Shown: positions 45,501-56,797 of the stretch, in pieces | Layout: each line of letters opens with the position of its first letter | How positions within the stretch are numbered: the first letter of the stretch is position 1 | Source: Xestospongia bergquistia | Taxonomy: Eukaryota > Porifera > Demospongiae > Haplosclerida > Petrosiidae | Length of the DNA stretch: 64,000 nucleotides | Assembly (NCBI GenBank): GCA_963965975.1 | Contig: OZ014413.1 | Span: 9,512,101 to 9,576,100 of the forward strand | Direction: 5' to 3' | Position numbers and translations under genes: made by a program | Notes under the pieces: generated by a model | Database searches by the model: none | What the model was told of the DNA's origin: nothing | What the model saw: only the letters and a program-made list of their open reading frames with translations

Positions 45501-45781
45501 GGCCAAAACTTCTCGACCTGTTCAATTATCTTTGTCATTTCTAAGAATGTTCTGGAAACTTTGTAAATGTTGCAATGACCATTAAAACTATCCACAAGTA
45601 TTAGTTTAAGCTGTGGATACATGGAAATCACTTTGTCCATGCATTCTTTTTGGTATATAGATTTCCTGACTCTAGGCCTACGGCTGTTAGGTGAGAATGT
45701 ATATGTTGAAAGTTGAGGAACATAACTTTGATAAATATTAACAGTTGTCATCCTCTTAGATATTTCAGTTAATTCAAACAA
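45470..45781 (-). CDS. Unrecognised short ORF beside the 24-bp minisatellite
   Basis: A 103-codon frame with mixed, non-repetitive composition (TTVNIYQSYVPQLSTYTF, QKECMDKVISMYPQLKLILV, FLEMTKIIEQVEKFW), unlike the spurious frames around it. It stops as it enters the minisatellite. I do not recognise the family. It could be an exon, a decayed mobile-element gene, or chance. A further basic frame at 46042-45842 (KRKTCMEYILRNCKNAI) lies just upstream and may belong with it. Confidence 0.3.
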   Translation of the reverse strand: MFELTEISKRMTTVNIYQSYVPQLSTYTFSPNSRRPRVRKSIYQKECMDKVISMYPQLKLILVDSFNGHCNIYKVSRTFLEMTKIIEQVEKFWPAQATLPKFQ

Positions 45782-46077
45782 TATTGAGGTGTGATAATTT
45801 TATTAGTTAAATAAGAGGGGTGTGGTAACCACACCTTTTTATTAATTATATACACACACACACCAGTTATACATCATCGTCAGAATCTTTAGTCTTGTCA
45901 TCAGACAATGGAGCTTCATGTGCTTCATGTGCTCATCAGCTCTATGTTTATCACCATTATCGATTGCATTTTTGCAATTTCTTAAAATATATTCCATGCA
46001 AGTTTTTCTTTTTGTTTCTTCGTTTTGAGCTACCAACCTCAACTAGAACTTTGATCATTATAGTGATTAAAAATTTT

Positions 46078-47217
46078 TTAAAATTGCATTAAAATTGTGT
46101 TAAAATTGCATTAAAATAGTGTTAAAATTGTGCTAAAATTGCGTTAAGATTGTGTTAAAATGATGTTAAAATTGCATTAAAATTGTGTTAAAAAGTATTA
46201 AAGTTGTCCTAAAATTATGTTAAGATTGTGTTAAAATTGCATTAAAATTATATTAAAATTGCATTAAAATTGTGTTAAAATTGCATTAAAATAGTGTTAA
46301 AATGGTGCTAAAATTGCATTAAAATTGTGTTAAAATTGAGCTAAAATTACGTTAAGATAGTGTTAAAAAGGTGTTAAAAATGCGTTAAAAATTGTATTAA
46401 GATTGTGTTAAAATGGTGCTTAGATTGCATTAAGATTGTGTTAAAATTACATTAAAATTGTGATAAAATTGCATTAAAATTGTGTTAAAATTGCATTAAA
46501 ATTGTGTTAAAATTACATTAAAATTGCGTTAAGATTGCATTAAAATTGCGTTAAACTTGCATTAAAATTGTGCTAAAAATGAATTAAAATTTTCTTAAAA
46601 TTGCATTAAGTGTTAAAATTGTGCTAAAATTACGTTAAGGTTGTGTTAAAATGGTGTTAAAATTGCATTAAAATTGCGTTGAAATTGCATTAAAGTTGTG
46701 TTAAAATTGCATTAAAATAGTGTTACAATTGCATTAATATTGTGTTAAAATTACATTAAATTTACGTTAAGATTGTGTTAAAATTGCATTAAAATTGCGT
46801 TAAAATTGCATTAAAATTGTGTTAAAATTGCATTAAAATTGTGTTAAAACTGCATTAAAATAGTATTAAAATTGTGCTAAAATTACATTAAGGTTGTGTT
46901 GAAACGGTGTTAAAATTGCATTAAGATTGTGTTAAAAAGGTGCTAAAATTGCATTAAAATTGTGTTAAAATTGTGCTTAAATTAAGTTAAGATTGTGTTA
47001 TAATGGTGTTAAAACTGCGTTAAAATTGTGTTAAGATTGTGTTAAAATGGTGCTAAAATTGCATTAAGATTTTGTTAAAATTGCATTAAAATTGTGTTAA
47101 AATTGCATTAAAATAGTGTTAAAATTGCATTAAAATTGTGTTAAAATTACATTAATATTGCGTTAAGATTTTGTTACAATTGTATTAAAATTGTGTTAAA
47201 ATTGCATTACAATTGTA
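46078..47217. repeat. 11-bp satellite, about 100 copies
   Basis: A long tandem array of the 11-mer TTAAAATTGCA/TTAAAATTGTG, with the two forms often alternating to give a 22-bp higher-order unit. There are no stops of interest and no coding content. The A/T tracts recur near the helical repeat. Confidence 0.95.
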
Positions 47218-48499
47218 TTCATTGATCTAACCAGTGTACTGTGACATATATACTTAATTATTTATCATGCTATTGGCTACCAGTGCCATAGGTACATGTA
47301 ATATATGCTTGTCATGGCATGATAACTATATAATAATATCATAATAGTGATGATGTATAGTTGATATATATAATATATGTTGTGCTATATACTTTTAGTG
47401 TTAGTTCAAATATCTTGTTGAGGTGGTAAAATTTTAAAATTGTTTACTTCTTTAGTATTGTCTTTTAAAAGTATGTCTATTTGCATTGCTTGAACAGTTC
47501 CCATTCATCTAAAGAGTTTAAGATTACAAATTAAGATTTTTTAAGAGATAATATATTACATAATTTCAAAGACAAAACTATATTGTAAACTATTAAATGG
47601 AATAAACACAGAGGAGGCAGAACCAGAAGAAAGAAAAACAAATCCAACATTTGACCTATTGTTACTATGATGTTTAAAAACCCTGTCGTAATCTGTAACA
47701 GAGCCAGAATGTAGGGATTATCATAAACAAAATACTGCAAAGATTTTGATCAGGTTTTGAGTAAGATATTCACTGTTTTTGCCAATATATTTCAATGGAC
47801 AATCTTGACTATCCCTACACAGCCACTGCTACTGTGTGTCTGATTAAGTACAACAACAAGATGTTTACATAAACAACTAGTTTAGTTTTGTAAAAATATT
47901 TTTTGTTTGAGATATTTTACAATAGTTTCAGTTTCAAAACAACTGTTTATAAATAACAAAGTCTATATGTTATAATAACACACAGCATTGAAATAGTAAA
48001 TGATTTATATCATTATAGTTGGTTGTATAATGACACTATTAAAGTTTTGTCTACATAACATTACAAACATACCATTTAGTGAGTTACAAACTCACTTATT
48101 CATGTTCAATGTTCTATATCTGTCTTTAAAACTTCATATCTTACTAGTAGATTTGGTTTTTAAGAATTCAGTAATCGAACTAGTGCAATATCTACTGTGA
48201 CATAGTATATACTTATTTATTATCTATCATATTATTAGTTGTCACAATCCTGAAAAGGAGCAAAACTTAAAAATTATTACTTCTTTAGTATTATCTTGTA
48301 AATATGTCTTTATTTCATTGCTAGAATGGCCTCCACTCATCTTACAGTGATGTAGGACAAATTAAGTTTTAAAGATTCTCAATAATAAACAGACACCCTT
48401 TATTAAAAGACAAAACTAAGTTGTAAACTATTAAATGTTATAATACACACTGTATCACACTGTATGGTGTTAATTTAATGTATATAATTGATGTATTTT
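47218..48499. other. Array spacer with a diverged internal duplication
   Basis: No gene. Segments at about 47225-47600 and 48185-48450 are diverged copies of each other (shared 'acttctttagtatt', 'gtgacata...tatacttatttat'). An inverted ISRE-like element lies at about 47927 ('tagtttcagtttcaaaac'). Confidence 0.5.
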
Positions 48500-49530
48500 A
48501 TGATGGACTGAGAAGTGGTTCTCTCGATTCATTCTCAAAGAATAACCCTTCCAAATCACAAGTGTTCAATCTTGATGGTTGTGAAGGATGACGTTTTTTT
48601 ACCAAAGTATAAGTGAAACTTAAAAATGAATTTAACATGAAGAATGTACAATTTTTATTTAGTAGTTGGTCAAGTTTACCTGTGACCCAGAGAAAATGAA
48701 AAAGAATGAAAGTGACAAAACAAACGTTGCTAGAGATAAAATATTTGACATTTGACTAAACGACTAAAGAAGTACCATGAAATATCAAAGCCTATGACAC
48801 AATTCCAAATATCAAAGTGATCAAAACTGTTGAGGCACATTTTACAGAAAGCCTGCAAGATACTTCAATTGTCACATAGGGATAGCTATTAGTTTACCTA
48901 CTTGTCAACCAGCAACAAGCATAGTCATATAAGATAGTAGGATAGGACCAATAACTACTACAATTAATATCATTAATATCAAATGACCACCTTTTCCATA
49001 CTCAACTGTACCATCTTTGTACCAAACTTTAAGTATTGGGTTACTAGTATCATTGATATATATATTAATTGGTGTAACTGTATTTGATATTGCAGTAAAC
49101 ATACTTGTGAAAGAGAGGTGTACAACAGTAACTAGTACTTGAACTGAGGAATGAGCTATTCGGTTGTAAAACCTTAAGAAATAATGACTGAAATAATGAG
49201 GACAACAAATATTGTCAATAAATAAAGTGGAAATAATAAACTGAGACCAGCTTTCCATAACTCTGTCATTCCATTATAAAAACAAAGAGGAAAACCAAGA
49301 TTCAGATTCAAAATAGAGAGAAAAACATGAGCTGATGAATACATTGAAGAAATCACCTGCTGTGATGATAACATGTTGATATTCAAAATACCAATAGCCT
49401 GAGCATAGAATATAATTAAGATTTGAACAATTGATAGTGTTGTCACTCAATGGACTATAATAACATAAACAACTCTATAAAGATCATTGTTATTAGCTAT
49501 ATTGATCTTATGAACTCATTTGAGTGCTGA
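48500..49530 (-). pseudogene. Array pseudogene F, tail and membrane part fused to an N-terminal remnant
   Basis: From the 3' end: recognisable tail (EPLLSPS-like, with the TYDE stretch deleted), degraded late membrane region, good matches to middle membrane segments (49258-48905 and 49446-49174: NINMLSSQQVISSMYSSAH, GFPLCFYNGMTELWKAG). Then at about 49425 it jumps directly to N-terminal sequence ('actcaatggactataataac'). The ectodomain is gone, and frameshifts and stops are present. Confidence 0.8.
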
Positions 49531-50114
49531 CTAACAATAACAATCACATGCTATTTTAATTTGTTTTGGTAAATATTATATAATAGTTTCAGTTTCAAAA
49601 TAACTGTTATAGAATAACAAAACATAGCTGTTATATTTAAAAAACATCTTTCACAGATAATTAAACTTGAGAATTAAATATAACTACAAAGTATTCACAG
49701 TTTTGGTATATTTTGTTAGTACTCAAGAAGTTTTTACCTCAATATAACAACACGCAGAATGATCTATGGAGAGACTTATATCATTGAGTAAATATAATAT
49801 CAAACAACTGAGTGCTATTAATGAATATTATGACATTGTAAAAGACATTGAATGTGAATAACAAATATGACTGCATTTTTATAAGTATTAAGCACAACAA
49901 CAAGCAACAAACAACAACAAATGTACACAAACCAAAATGGGCAGAGAGCATGTTCAAGAATCATTATTAAACAAGTGACATATAAAATATTTACTAGAGA
50001 CATTAGTTTTAAGTAGGGTACATGAAATAGAGAAATCTGTATAAAATCAAAGAAATTTAAAACTTGATATACACACATTATGATTCACTAATTCTTGATA
50101 AATACACACATGTA
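49531..50114. other. Array spacer, 3' flank of gene G
   Basis: No gene. Inverted ISRE-like element at about 49585 ('agtttcagtttcaaaataac') and the 3'-proximal block at 49800-49865. Much of it is matched at 55890-56220. Confidence 0.6.
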
Positions 50115-53100
50115 TTATATTGAACTGAGAAGTGGTTCTCTTGTTTCATTATAGGTATCAAAAAATGACCCTTCAAGGTCAGGAGTCTTCAACTGTCTAG
50201 GCCGTGGGTTATGATGTATTTTGGAACAAAAAAGAAGAGTGAATTTCATTTGCAGTATGTACAATTTAGGTTTTATTTTCTTTAACATTCCAGTAACCCA
50301 CATAATATGAAATATAACAACAGTAACTAATGTCAAGAATACAATAGTAGTTGTTGTTGCTAAAAAAATGGAAATTTGATTTGTACTATTGACTTTAACA
50401 AGATACCACAATGTACCAGAAACTATGACACAATTACACATCACAAAAAGATCAAGTATCTTCAGCCACATATTACGAAAAGGCCTACAAAATGCTTCAA
50501 TTATCACATAGATGGCAAAGATGGGAATACCTATTACATATGCCTTGTAGACATCCTTAGTTCTGTACATAACATATAAGATGTAGATAAACACAAGTAG
50601 TAGAAGACGAGTCGTGAAAAAGAATTCTTTATTGTGTTCATAAGGTGCATGGATAGCTTCATAAACAGGTCGAATATACTCTCTAAATTTATGTACTCTC
50701 ATAAGTGGTCGACCAGCAGCAATAATGGTGAAATAAGATAGTAGGACAGGAATAACCACTACTATAATTAGTATCATTAATATTAAATGATTATCCCTTC
50801 CATATTCAACTGTACCATCTCCATACCAAACCTTAAGTATTGGGTTACTAGTATCATTGGTATATATATTAATTGGTGTAACTATATTTGATATTGCGGT
50901 AAACATACTTATGAAAGAGAGGTGAACAACAGTAACTAGTACTTGAACTGAGGAGTCAGCTATTCTGTTGGAAATCCTAAGAGAGAAACGACTGAAGATA
51001 ATGAGGACAACAACTATTGTTAGTAAATAAAGTGGAAATAGTAAACTGAGACCAGCTTTCCATAGCTCTGTCATCCCATTGAAAAAACATAAAGGAAAAC
51101 CAAGATTCAGATTTAACATCAACAGAAAAGCATGTGTTAATGAATACAGTGAAGTAGCAATATGCTGTGATGAAGAAAAATTAAAATCTATAATACCAAT
51201 AGCCTGAGCATAGAATATAATTCCATTGAGTGTACCAGTTGTTAGTGTGAGTTTGAGAGCATATAACAGGTAAATGAGGAGTGGACCAGCTATTGCATAG
51301 AGGATTAGTGTCAATAACCACCAATTACTACACTGCTTACATTCTGAAGAACCAAATACCACACTATACTTGATACCATTAACAGTAGCACATGTAGAAC
51401 ATAAAGGTCCTGTTTTAGTTGATGGACAAAGTGGAAGATGGTTTACAAGGTAATTGTTTGGATCAGCTATTAAAATATCAGAGCCATTTATCAAAAACAA
51501 GCTATAATCTTGGTTGGGGGTACAGAATTTGTAACAAGTTAGTCCCACACCAAATACTGTAGTCTCATTTGTACCATTTGTAATATTCATTAGTCCAACC
51601 CATGCAGTAGAGTCAACTCTGGTAATGGTAGCAACAGGGTATTGTAAATATGAGTTGTCTGAGACAACTAGACAAGTAGGTTGATAATCTCCAGCCATAC
51701 CAAGTTTATTGATAACTGGTGAACATTGACATGTACTTGTGTCTGTGTTCAGTTGAAAACCTAGTGGACAATCTAGTAAGTTAAGTTTTATCTTTAATAA
51801 TGATGGGTCATCAGGAGATGACATGACTAGGACAGCATCATTAATCCTCTTTGAATTACTGTCCCTTTTATAAAGAGTGAAATTAACTAAAGTACATTGA
51901 TGTGATTCCAGAAGGACTTGATTCTCATCATGAGGTGAGATATACCATGACGAAAATGGTGATAATGACATAGTTCCAGAATTATCGCTTGTCCTAGCCA
52001 ATGCAAGAGACACTGTAGTGTACACATTATTACCTACTACATCCTTAGCTGCCATAGGTATATGTAATGTTTGTCCAGGATATACTGACATGATGTTAGG
52101 AAACACTACTTCATTGTTACTATCATCAACACATTTGGTTAGATCTTTGGAACATATGCAATGACTATTAGATAAAGTGGAGATGTTTAATGGATCCTGT
52201 TTTAAAGAATCAAAATGAAAAATTGTATCATAATAGTGTTTTTCATTATGATGAGCAGTGTAGTATAATTCATTCATATAGCAATTGTACAAGTTTGTAC
52301 TGTATATGGAGCTACCAGAAAGACCAGCTGTGTTATTGATGAATATCATACTGATATTTAATACTGTCATGTTTTGAAAGAGGGAAGATATTTGAAATGT
52401 ACATTGTTTTATGGTCTTATAAATATCATCTTTTGCATAAATAGCTCCTCCCTTTGTATGAGCAATGTTATTGATAAAGGTAGCCCTGAGTCCATTGTTT
52501 AAACGAAATGTACTAGTGCCATATAACTTGAATACAGCTCCTCTTTCTCCTCTGTTTTCTTCAAACAACATATTACCATCCAATATAATGTTAGTATTAG
52601 TTAACTCAAAAACTGACCCTGAATTATTATAATAATGACTGTTAGTTCCATTAATATAAAGAGTCTTGACATTATCCATTGTAAACATACCAGCTTTTGA
52701 AATGGATGTTGATGAACCATCTTGTTTATTTCTATATGCTATAACATCTTCTAGAACTATTATCAAAGGCTTTAATCCACTATCTTTATTAGAATATGTG
52801 TTAGCATAAAGACATGCTCCTGTAGTTTCAATAACATTTCCATTAAAGTTCACACTACTAAATGTTACAGTGACATTGAAGTTTTTGTTTTGTGGTGGAT
52901 TATGTATAACAACAGAGACTGCCCCAGCATTTACCTTGTAAACAATAACAGCTTTTGCATTTCCGGATTTAAAAACACTGTTAGATACAATAAGTGGGTA
53001 CATATTTGATAAGTGAATGTCATGATTTTTGTTAAACATCATGAAGAATGAGAGAGCAGCTCCATTGCAATTTAAAACATTGTAGTTCTCTACAAAACTA

Positions 53101-54053
53101 CTATTATTTATTATAGTTTGAGAGTTTGTTATACTGTGGAAATGTAATACCAAAACAGCACCCGAGAATGAGCCAATATTATCTTGAAAAGTAGTTGAAG
53201 ATATTTGAACATTAGCTGAAAAGTTCTGTTGAGTATAGAGTATTGTCAAACCTGCAGCATTAACAACAGGAATTGAAGTAAATGTCTCTTGATGTACTAA
53301 ATTATCAAGATAAGAGAGACACTTCATACTGTTGATATAGTCATAGTTGTTTACAAATCTTGCTTCTTTTATTAAAACATTCTTTTGTAAACTCTTTGCA
53401 TTGCTTTCATCATCAATGAACAATAACAACACTCCATTACCTAAACTTGTGTTGGTCTGAGTTTGAAATTCAGCACTTTTTGTAGAGGTGACATTGAAAT
53501 TTTCTATTATTGCATTTAATGGATTAATAGCTAGAACAGCAAACCCATAATTTGATGACATATTAACCTCTTTGATCAATAATGTCTCAATATGGAGGAA
53601 CAGTAGTAGAGAAGAATGATTCTCTATAAAATACACTGGAGATATTGTAGAGTTGATAGATGACAGGATACTCTCATCCAGATCTCTTAAGAAAGCACCA
53701 CATTCTTGGAATGATAATTTCAGTAGAGTAAGGTTATAAAGATTTACAAAAACAAATCCACTAGTGGGATATGAAGGATGAGAGACAGCTGTAGGACATC
53801 TTATGTAAGCAAGTAAGTTTGTAGCACTTTTTATAGTCACTGAGTGACTAGAATTCACAAGACAAAATGATATGTTTGTAATCTCATGAGTAATATTTGT
53901 GAACAACACTATAATAGTGTCTGTATTCAATGGGCCAGAATGACATAAGACTGTCTCCAGTTGATTGCTGTGAGTTATATTGATCTCATGAGCAGTAGCT
54001 CCTTGAGTGTTGACTAGCAAAGAGAAAACAACAAGTAGTAGTAATAGCAACAT
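50115..54053 (-). CDS. Array gene G: beta-helix ectodomain, multi-pass membrane protein
   Basis: Intronless, 1312 residues. The frame stays open upstream to 54101, but I start at ATG 54053, which aligns with the signal peptide of the other members (MLLLLLLVVFSLLVNTQGA). The ectodomain is of the ANTYSNKDSGLKPL type shared with C and I. Early membrane loops are of the E/I type (IIDFNFSSSQHIATSLYSL), late segments resemble I (FRNMWLKILDLFVMCNCVIVSGTLWYL). The last 30 residues switch to the gene A form (RPRQLKTPDLEG...SSI, with TYNETRE). The Cys-rich stem differs around CYKFCTPNQDYS. Confidence 0.92.
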   Translation of the reverse strand: MLLLLLLVVFSLLVNTQGATAHEINITHSNQLETVLCHSGPLNTDTIIVLFTNITHEITNISFCLVNSSHSVTIKSATNLLAYIRCPTAVSHPSYPTSGFVFVNLYNLTLLKLSFQECGAFLRDLDESILSSINSTISPVYFIENHSSLLLFLHIETLLIKEVNMSSNYGFAVLAINPLNAIIENFNVTSTKSAEFQTQTNTSLGNGVLLLFIDDESNAKSLQKNVLIKEARFVNNYDYINSMKCLSYLDNLVHQETFTSIPVVNAAGLTILYTQQNFSANVQISSTTFQDNIGSFSGAVLVLHFHSITNSQTIINNSSFVENYNVLNCNGAALSFFMMFNKNHDIHLSNMYPLIVSNSVFKSGNAKAVIVYKVNAGAVSVVIHNPPQNKNFNVTVTFSSVNFNGNVIETTGACLYANTYSNKDSGLKPLIIVLEDVIAYRNKQDGSSTSISKAGMFTMDNVKTLYINGTNSHYYNNSGSVFELTNTNIILDGNMLFEENRGERGAVFKLYGTSTFRLNNGLRATFINNIAHTKGGAIYAKDDIYKTIKQCTFQISSLFQNMTVLNISMIFINNTAGLSGSSIYSTNLYNCYMNELYYTAHHNEKHYYDTIFHFDSLKQDPLNISTLSNSHCICSKDLTKCVDDSNNEVVFPNIMSVYPGQTLHIPMAAKDVVGNNVYTTVSLALARTSDNSGTMSLSPFSSWYISPHDENQVLLESHQCTLVNFTLYKRDSNSKRINDAVLVMSSPDDPSLLKIKLNLLDCPLGFQLNTDTSTCQCSPVINKLGMAGDYQPTCLVVSDNSYLQYPVATITRVDSTAWVGLMNITNGTNETTVFGVGLTCYKFCTPNQDYSLFLINGSDILIADPNNYLVNHLPLCPSTKTGPLCSTCATVNGIKYSVVFGSSECKQCSNWWLLTLILYAIAGPLLIYLLYALKLTLTTGTLNGIIFYAQAIGIIDFNFSSSQHIATSLYSLTHAFLLMLNLNLGFPLCFFNGMTELWKAGLSLLFPLYLLTIVVVLIIFSRFSLRISNRIADSSVQVLVTVVHLSFISMFTAISNIVTPINIYTNDTSNPILKVWYGDGTVEYGRDNHLILMILIIVVVIPVLLSYFTIIAAGRPLMRVHKFREYIRPVYEAIHAPYEHNKEFFFTTRLLLLVFIYILYVMYRTKDVYKAYVIGIPIFAIYVIIEAFCRPFRNMWLKILDLFVMCNCVIVSGTLWYLVKVNSTNQISIFLATTTTIVFLTLVTVVIFHIMWVTGMLKKIKPKLYILQMKFTLLFCSKIHHNPRPRQLKTPDLEGSFFDTYNETREPLLSSI

Positions 54054-54129
54054 CACCTCAAATAAACAATTTGTAGCTGAGAACACTATTGTAAATACCA
54101 ATTTGCCTGCAATGTTTGTTCTTTTGACA

Positions 54130-54175
54130 ACAGAAAGGCTTTAATTAAATGGTTAATTTGAAACCAAAAATAAAC
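54130..54175 (-). promoter_or_regulatory. Promoter of gene G, degenerate ISRE-like site
   Basis: GAAACCAAAAAT (plus reading) at 54160-54171, at the conserved distance from the ATG and shared with gene E. TATA position AT-rich (about 54136-54148). Confidence 0.4.
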
Positions 54176-54949
54176 TAGGTAATTCCCAACTGATCATGAT
54201 CTATTGACAATCAAATTGAAATTTCATTAAATAGTAGGTTATCTATATATTGTCATTATTGTAATCTCAACATATTCTAATATACTTAAGGGAATAATAT
54301 TTTATACTATGATATAGAAAGAATAAACCTGTCACTATGTTATATTATTGTGGACATATGTGCATTACTTATAAATTGTTGATATATCAACTTTATGCAT
54401 GAAGGACTCACTCAAAATTATATTATTGTTATAGATATTATAGTCTTTATCATATATTGAGAGGTTTACAAGCATGGCTATAGTTGATGACATTTATATT
54501 GTGAAATATACTGAGATCACCAATATGGTATATCACAACTAATATTATGGAAGTATCAATTTGTCCATTCTATATTAAAATAAACAGTTCAGACATGTTG
54601 TTTAGTATTGGCTAAGTAGAAGTAGGTTATTCACCATGAACTTTATCAACAAGTACAAGTACCTTTATCAGTAATCATGTTTTTGTAGCACAAAGAAGAT
54701 ATATTCCCTTAGTTACATCACTTATTATGGGACTATACTACTAGACATGTTTAATAACATTTACTATATTAACAAAACATTCCACTTGCTTATGTAATGT
54801 TTGTTTGAGATATCTTTCGTTAGTTTCAGTTTCAAATTGCTATTTATGTGATCAAAGTCTTACTGTTATCAATTAATAGAACAGATTAGAAGTATTCATT
54901 ACAATAAACTATGGTTAGTAAGATGCATTAAGAGCAATATACCTAGTTA
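54176..54949. other. Array spacer upstream of gene G, duplicate of the gene E spacer
   Basis: No gene. Close match to 43995-44760, including 'ttgatatatcaactttatgc' and an inverted ISRE-like element ('gtttcagtttcaaattgc', about 54826). Confidence 0.65.
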
Positions 54950-55110
54950 ACATTGATTTGCTAACAACACTTGTGATAATGTTGTCACTGAATGGCATAT
55001 ATGACTCTCTAAAGATCATTACTATTAGGTATATTGATCTCATGGACTCATTGAGTGTTGACTAACAAAGAGACAAAGACCAGTAATAGCAACATCAGCT
55101 CAGATAAGAC
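54950..55110 (-). pseudogene. N-terminal relic of an array gene, sister of 44815-44945
   Basis: Signal-peptide remnant with a premature stop and the decayed N-terminal block ('tgagtgttgactaacaaaga'), duplicated together with the preceding spacer. Confidence 0.65.
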
Positions 55111-55654
55111 CACCTTTAGTTGTCTCTAAACATTTAAATTAAGTAGCAATGTATATAACTTGAGGTTTGAACAGTCCTATGGTCCAATGCTCTAGCAGTC
55201 TAACTGGGCTTTTGCAAAGAAGTTGATATAGTTAAGGTATGATCATGATCATAATCATAATAGTTTGATATAATTTTCAGAAAGTATATGCTGATTTGAG
55301 TATGTTATGATTATTGTTAGAACAATTAACAGCAACTAAAGTGTTAATGTTCTTTCTTTTTATAAAATTTAATGTAGTACAAGTATGCTATAATTCTTTA
55401 AGTCAATCATGTTTATTAAAATGAATAAGTTGGAGATTTCCAGGTGCATATTACTGGACAATGTAATATAATACAAACTGTGTTTATATCTTATACTATT
55501 TTAGTTTGTTATGGGAAATATTTATAATAGTTTCAGTTTCAAAATAGCACTTTATAGAAGAATAACAAAGCCTAGCTGTTATATTTTAGCAATATATTTC
55601 ACAAATCATTAAACTTGGGTATCCATAGCAACTACATATAGCTATTATATTATA
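55111..55654. other. Array spacer G-I, middle part
   Basis: No gene. Shared blocks and an inverted ISRE-like element (about 55529). The stretch 55400-55640 resembles 26930-27150 and 33060-33290. Confidence 0.55.
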
Positions 55655-55900
55655 TTATATTCAAAATAGAGAGAAAAACATGAGCTGATGAATACATCAA
55701 TGAAATCACCTGGTGTAATGATAACATGTTGATATTCAAAATACCAATAGCCTGAGCATAGAATATAATTAAGGTTTGAACAGTTGATAGTGTTGTCACT
55801 TAATGGACTATAATAACATATATAACTCTATAAAGATCATTGTTATTAGCTATATTGATCTTATGAATTCATTTGAGTGTTGACTAACAATAACAATCAC
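55655..55900 (-). pseudogene. Array pseudogene fragment H, copy of part of relic F
   Basis: A short membrane-region piece (LNINMLS...VFLSILN) is joined to N-terminal remnant with the same junction as in 49330-49530, so the fusion arose once and was copied with its spacer. Confidence 0.8.
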
Positions 55901-56291
55901 ATGCTATTTTAGTTTGTTTTGGTAAGTATTATATAATAGTTTCAGTTTCAAAATAACTGTTATAGAATAACAAAACCTAGCTGTTATACTTAAATAACAT
56001 CTTTCACAGATAATTAAACTTGAGAATTAAATATAGCTACAAAGTTTTAACAGTTTTGGTATCCTTTAGTACTCAAGAATTTTTTCCTCAATATAACAAC
56101 ACACAGAATGATTTATGGAGAGACTTATATCATTGAGTAAATTTAATTCAAAAACTGTGTGTTGTTCATGAATATTATGACATTACAAAAGATATTGAAT
56201 GTAAATAACAAATATGACTATATAAGTATGAAGTACTTATAACAAATAGAAACAAATGTACACAAACCAAAATGGTCAGAGAGCATGTACA
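55901..56291. other. Array spacer, 3' flank of gene I
   Basis: No gene. Inverted ISRE-like element (about 55939) and 3'-proximal block (56150-56215). Confidence 0.55.
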
Positions 56292-56648
56292 ATTAAACAA
56301 ATGTCATATACAGTATTTACTAAGATACCAGTTGAAGCACCATCTGACAATAAACAACAAAAAATGTACACAAATCAGAAATGATCAGATAACACATACA
56401 AATTATCATTATTAAACAAATGTCATATACAGTATTTACTAAGATACCAGTTGAAGCACCATCTGACAATAAACAACAAAAAATGTACACAAATCAGAAA
56501 TGATCAGATAACACATACAAATTATCATTATTAAACAAATGTCATATACAGTATTTACTAAGATACCAGTTGAAGCACCATCTGACAATAAACAACAAAA
56601 AATGTACACAAATCAGAAATGATCAGATAACACATACAAATTATCATT
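56292..56648. repeat. Three tandem copies of a 119-bp unit downstream of gene I
   Basis: Units start at 56292, 56411 and 56530 with near-perfect identity ('attaaacaaatgtcatatac'). A fourth, diverged start at 56649 leads into the ordinary 3' flank seen near other members (as at about 27468). The near-identity implies recent amplification. Confidence 0.9.
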
Positions 56649-56797
56649 ATTAAACAAATGACATATATACTATTTACTAGAGACACTAGTTGTAAGTAGG
56701 GTAAATGAAATAGAGAAATCTGTATGAAATCAAAGAAATTTAAAACTTGATATACACACATTGTGATTCACAAATTCGCTATAAACAAACACATGTT

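Noticed and set aside
46078-47217. CRISPR-like repeat array
   Set aside because: Units are 11 bp with no spacers; it is a simple satellite. The 24-, 38-, 78- and 119-bp arrays also lack unique spacers.
47531-47740. 69-codon hydrophobic minus-strand ORF
   Set aside because: AT-rich spacer sequence gives Leu/Ile-rich frames by chance, and its diverged duplicate near 48400 does not keep the frame.
54054-54101. N-terminal extension of gene G (16 residues)
   Set aside because: The added residues begin at a non-ATG codon and push the signal peptide inward. ATG 54053 aligns with every other member. Similarly, the six-residue extension of gene I and the one-codon GTG extensions of A-E are dropped.
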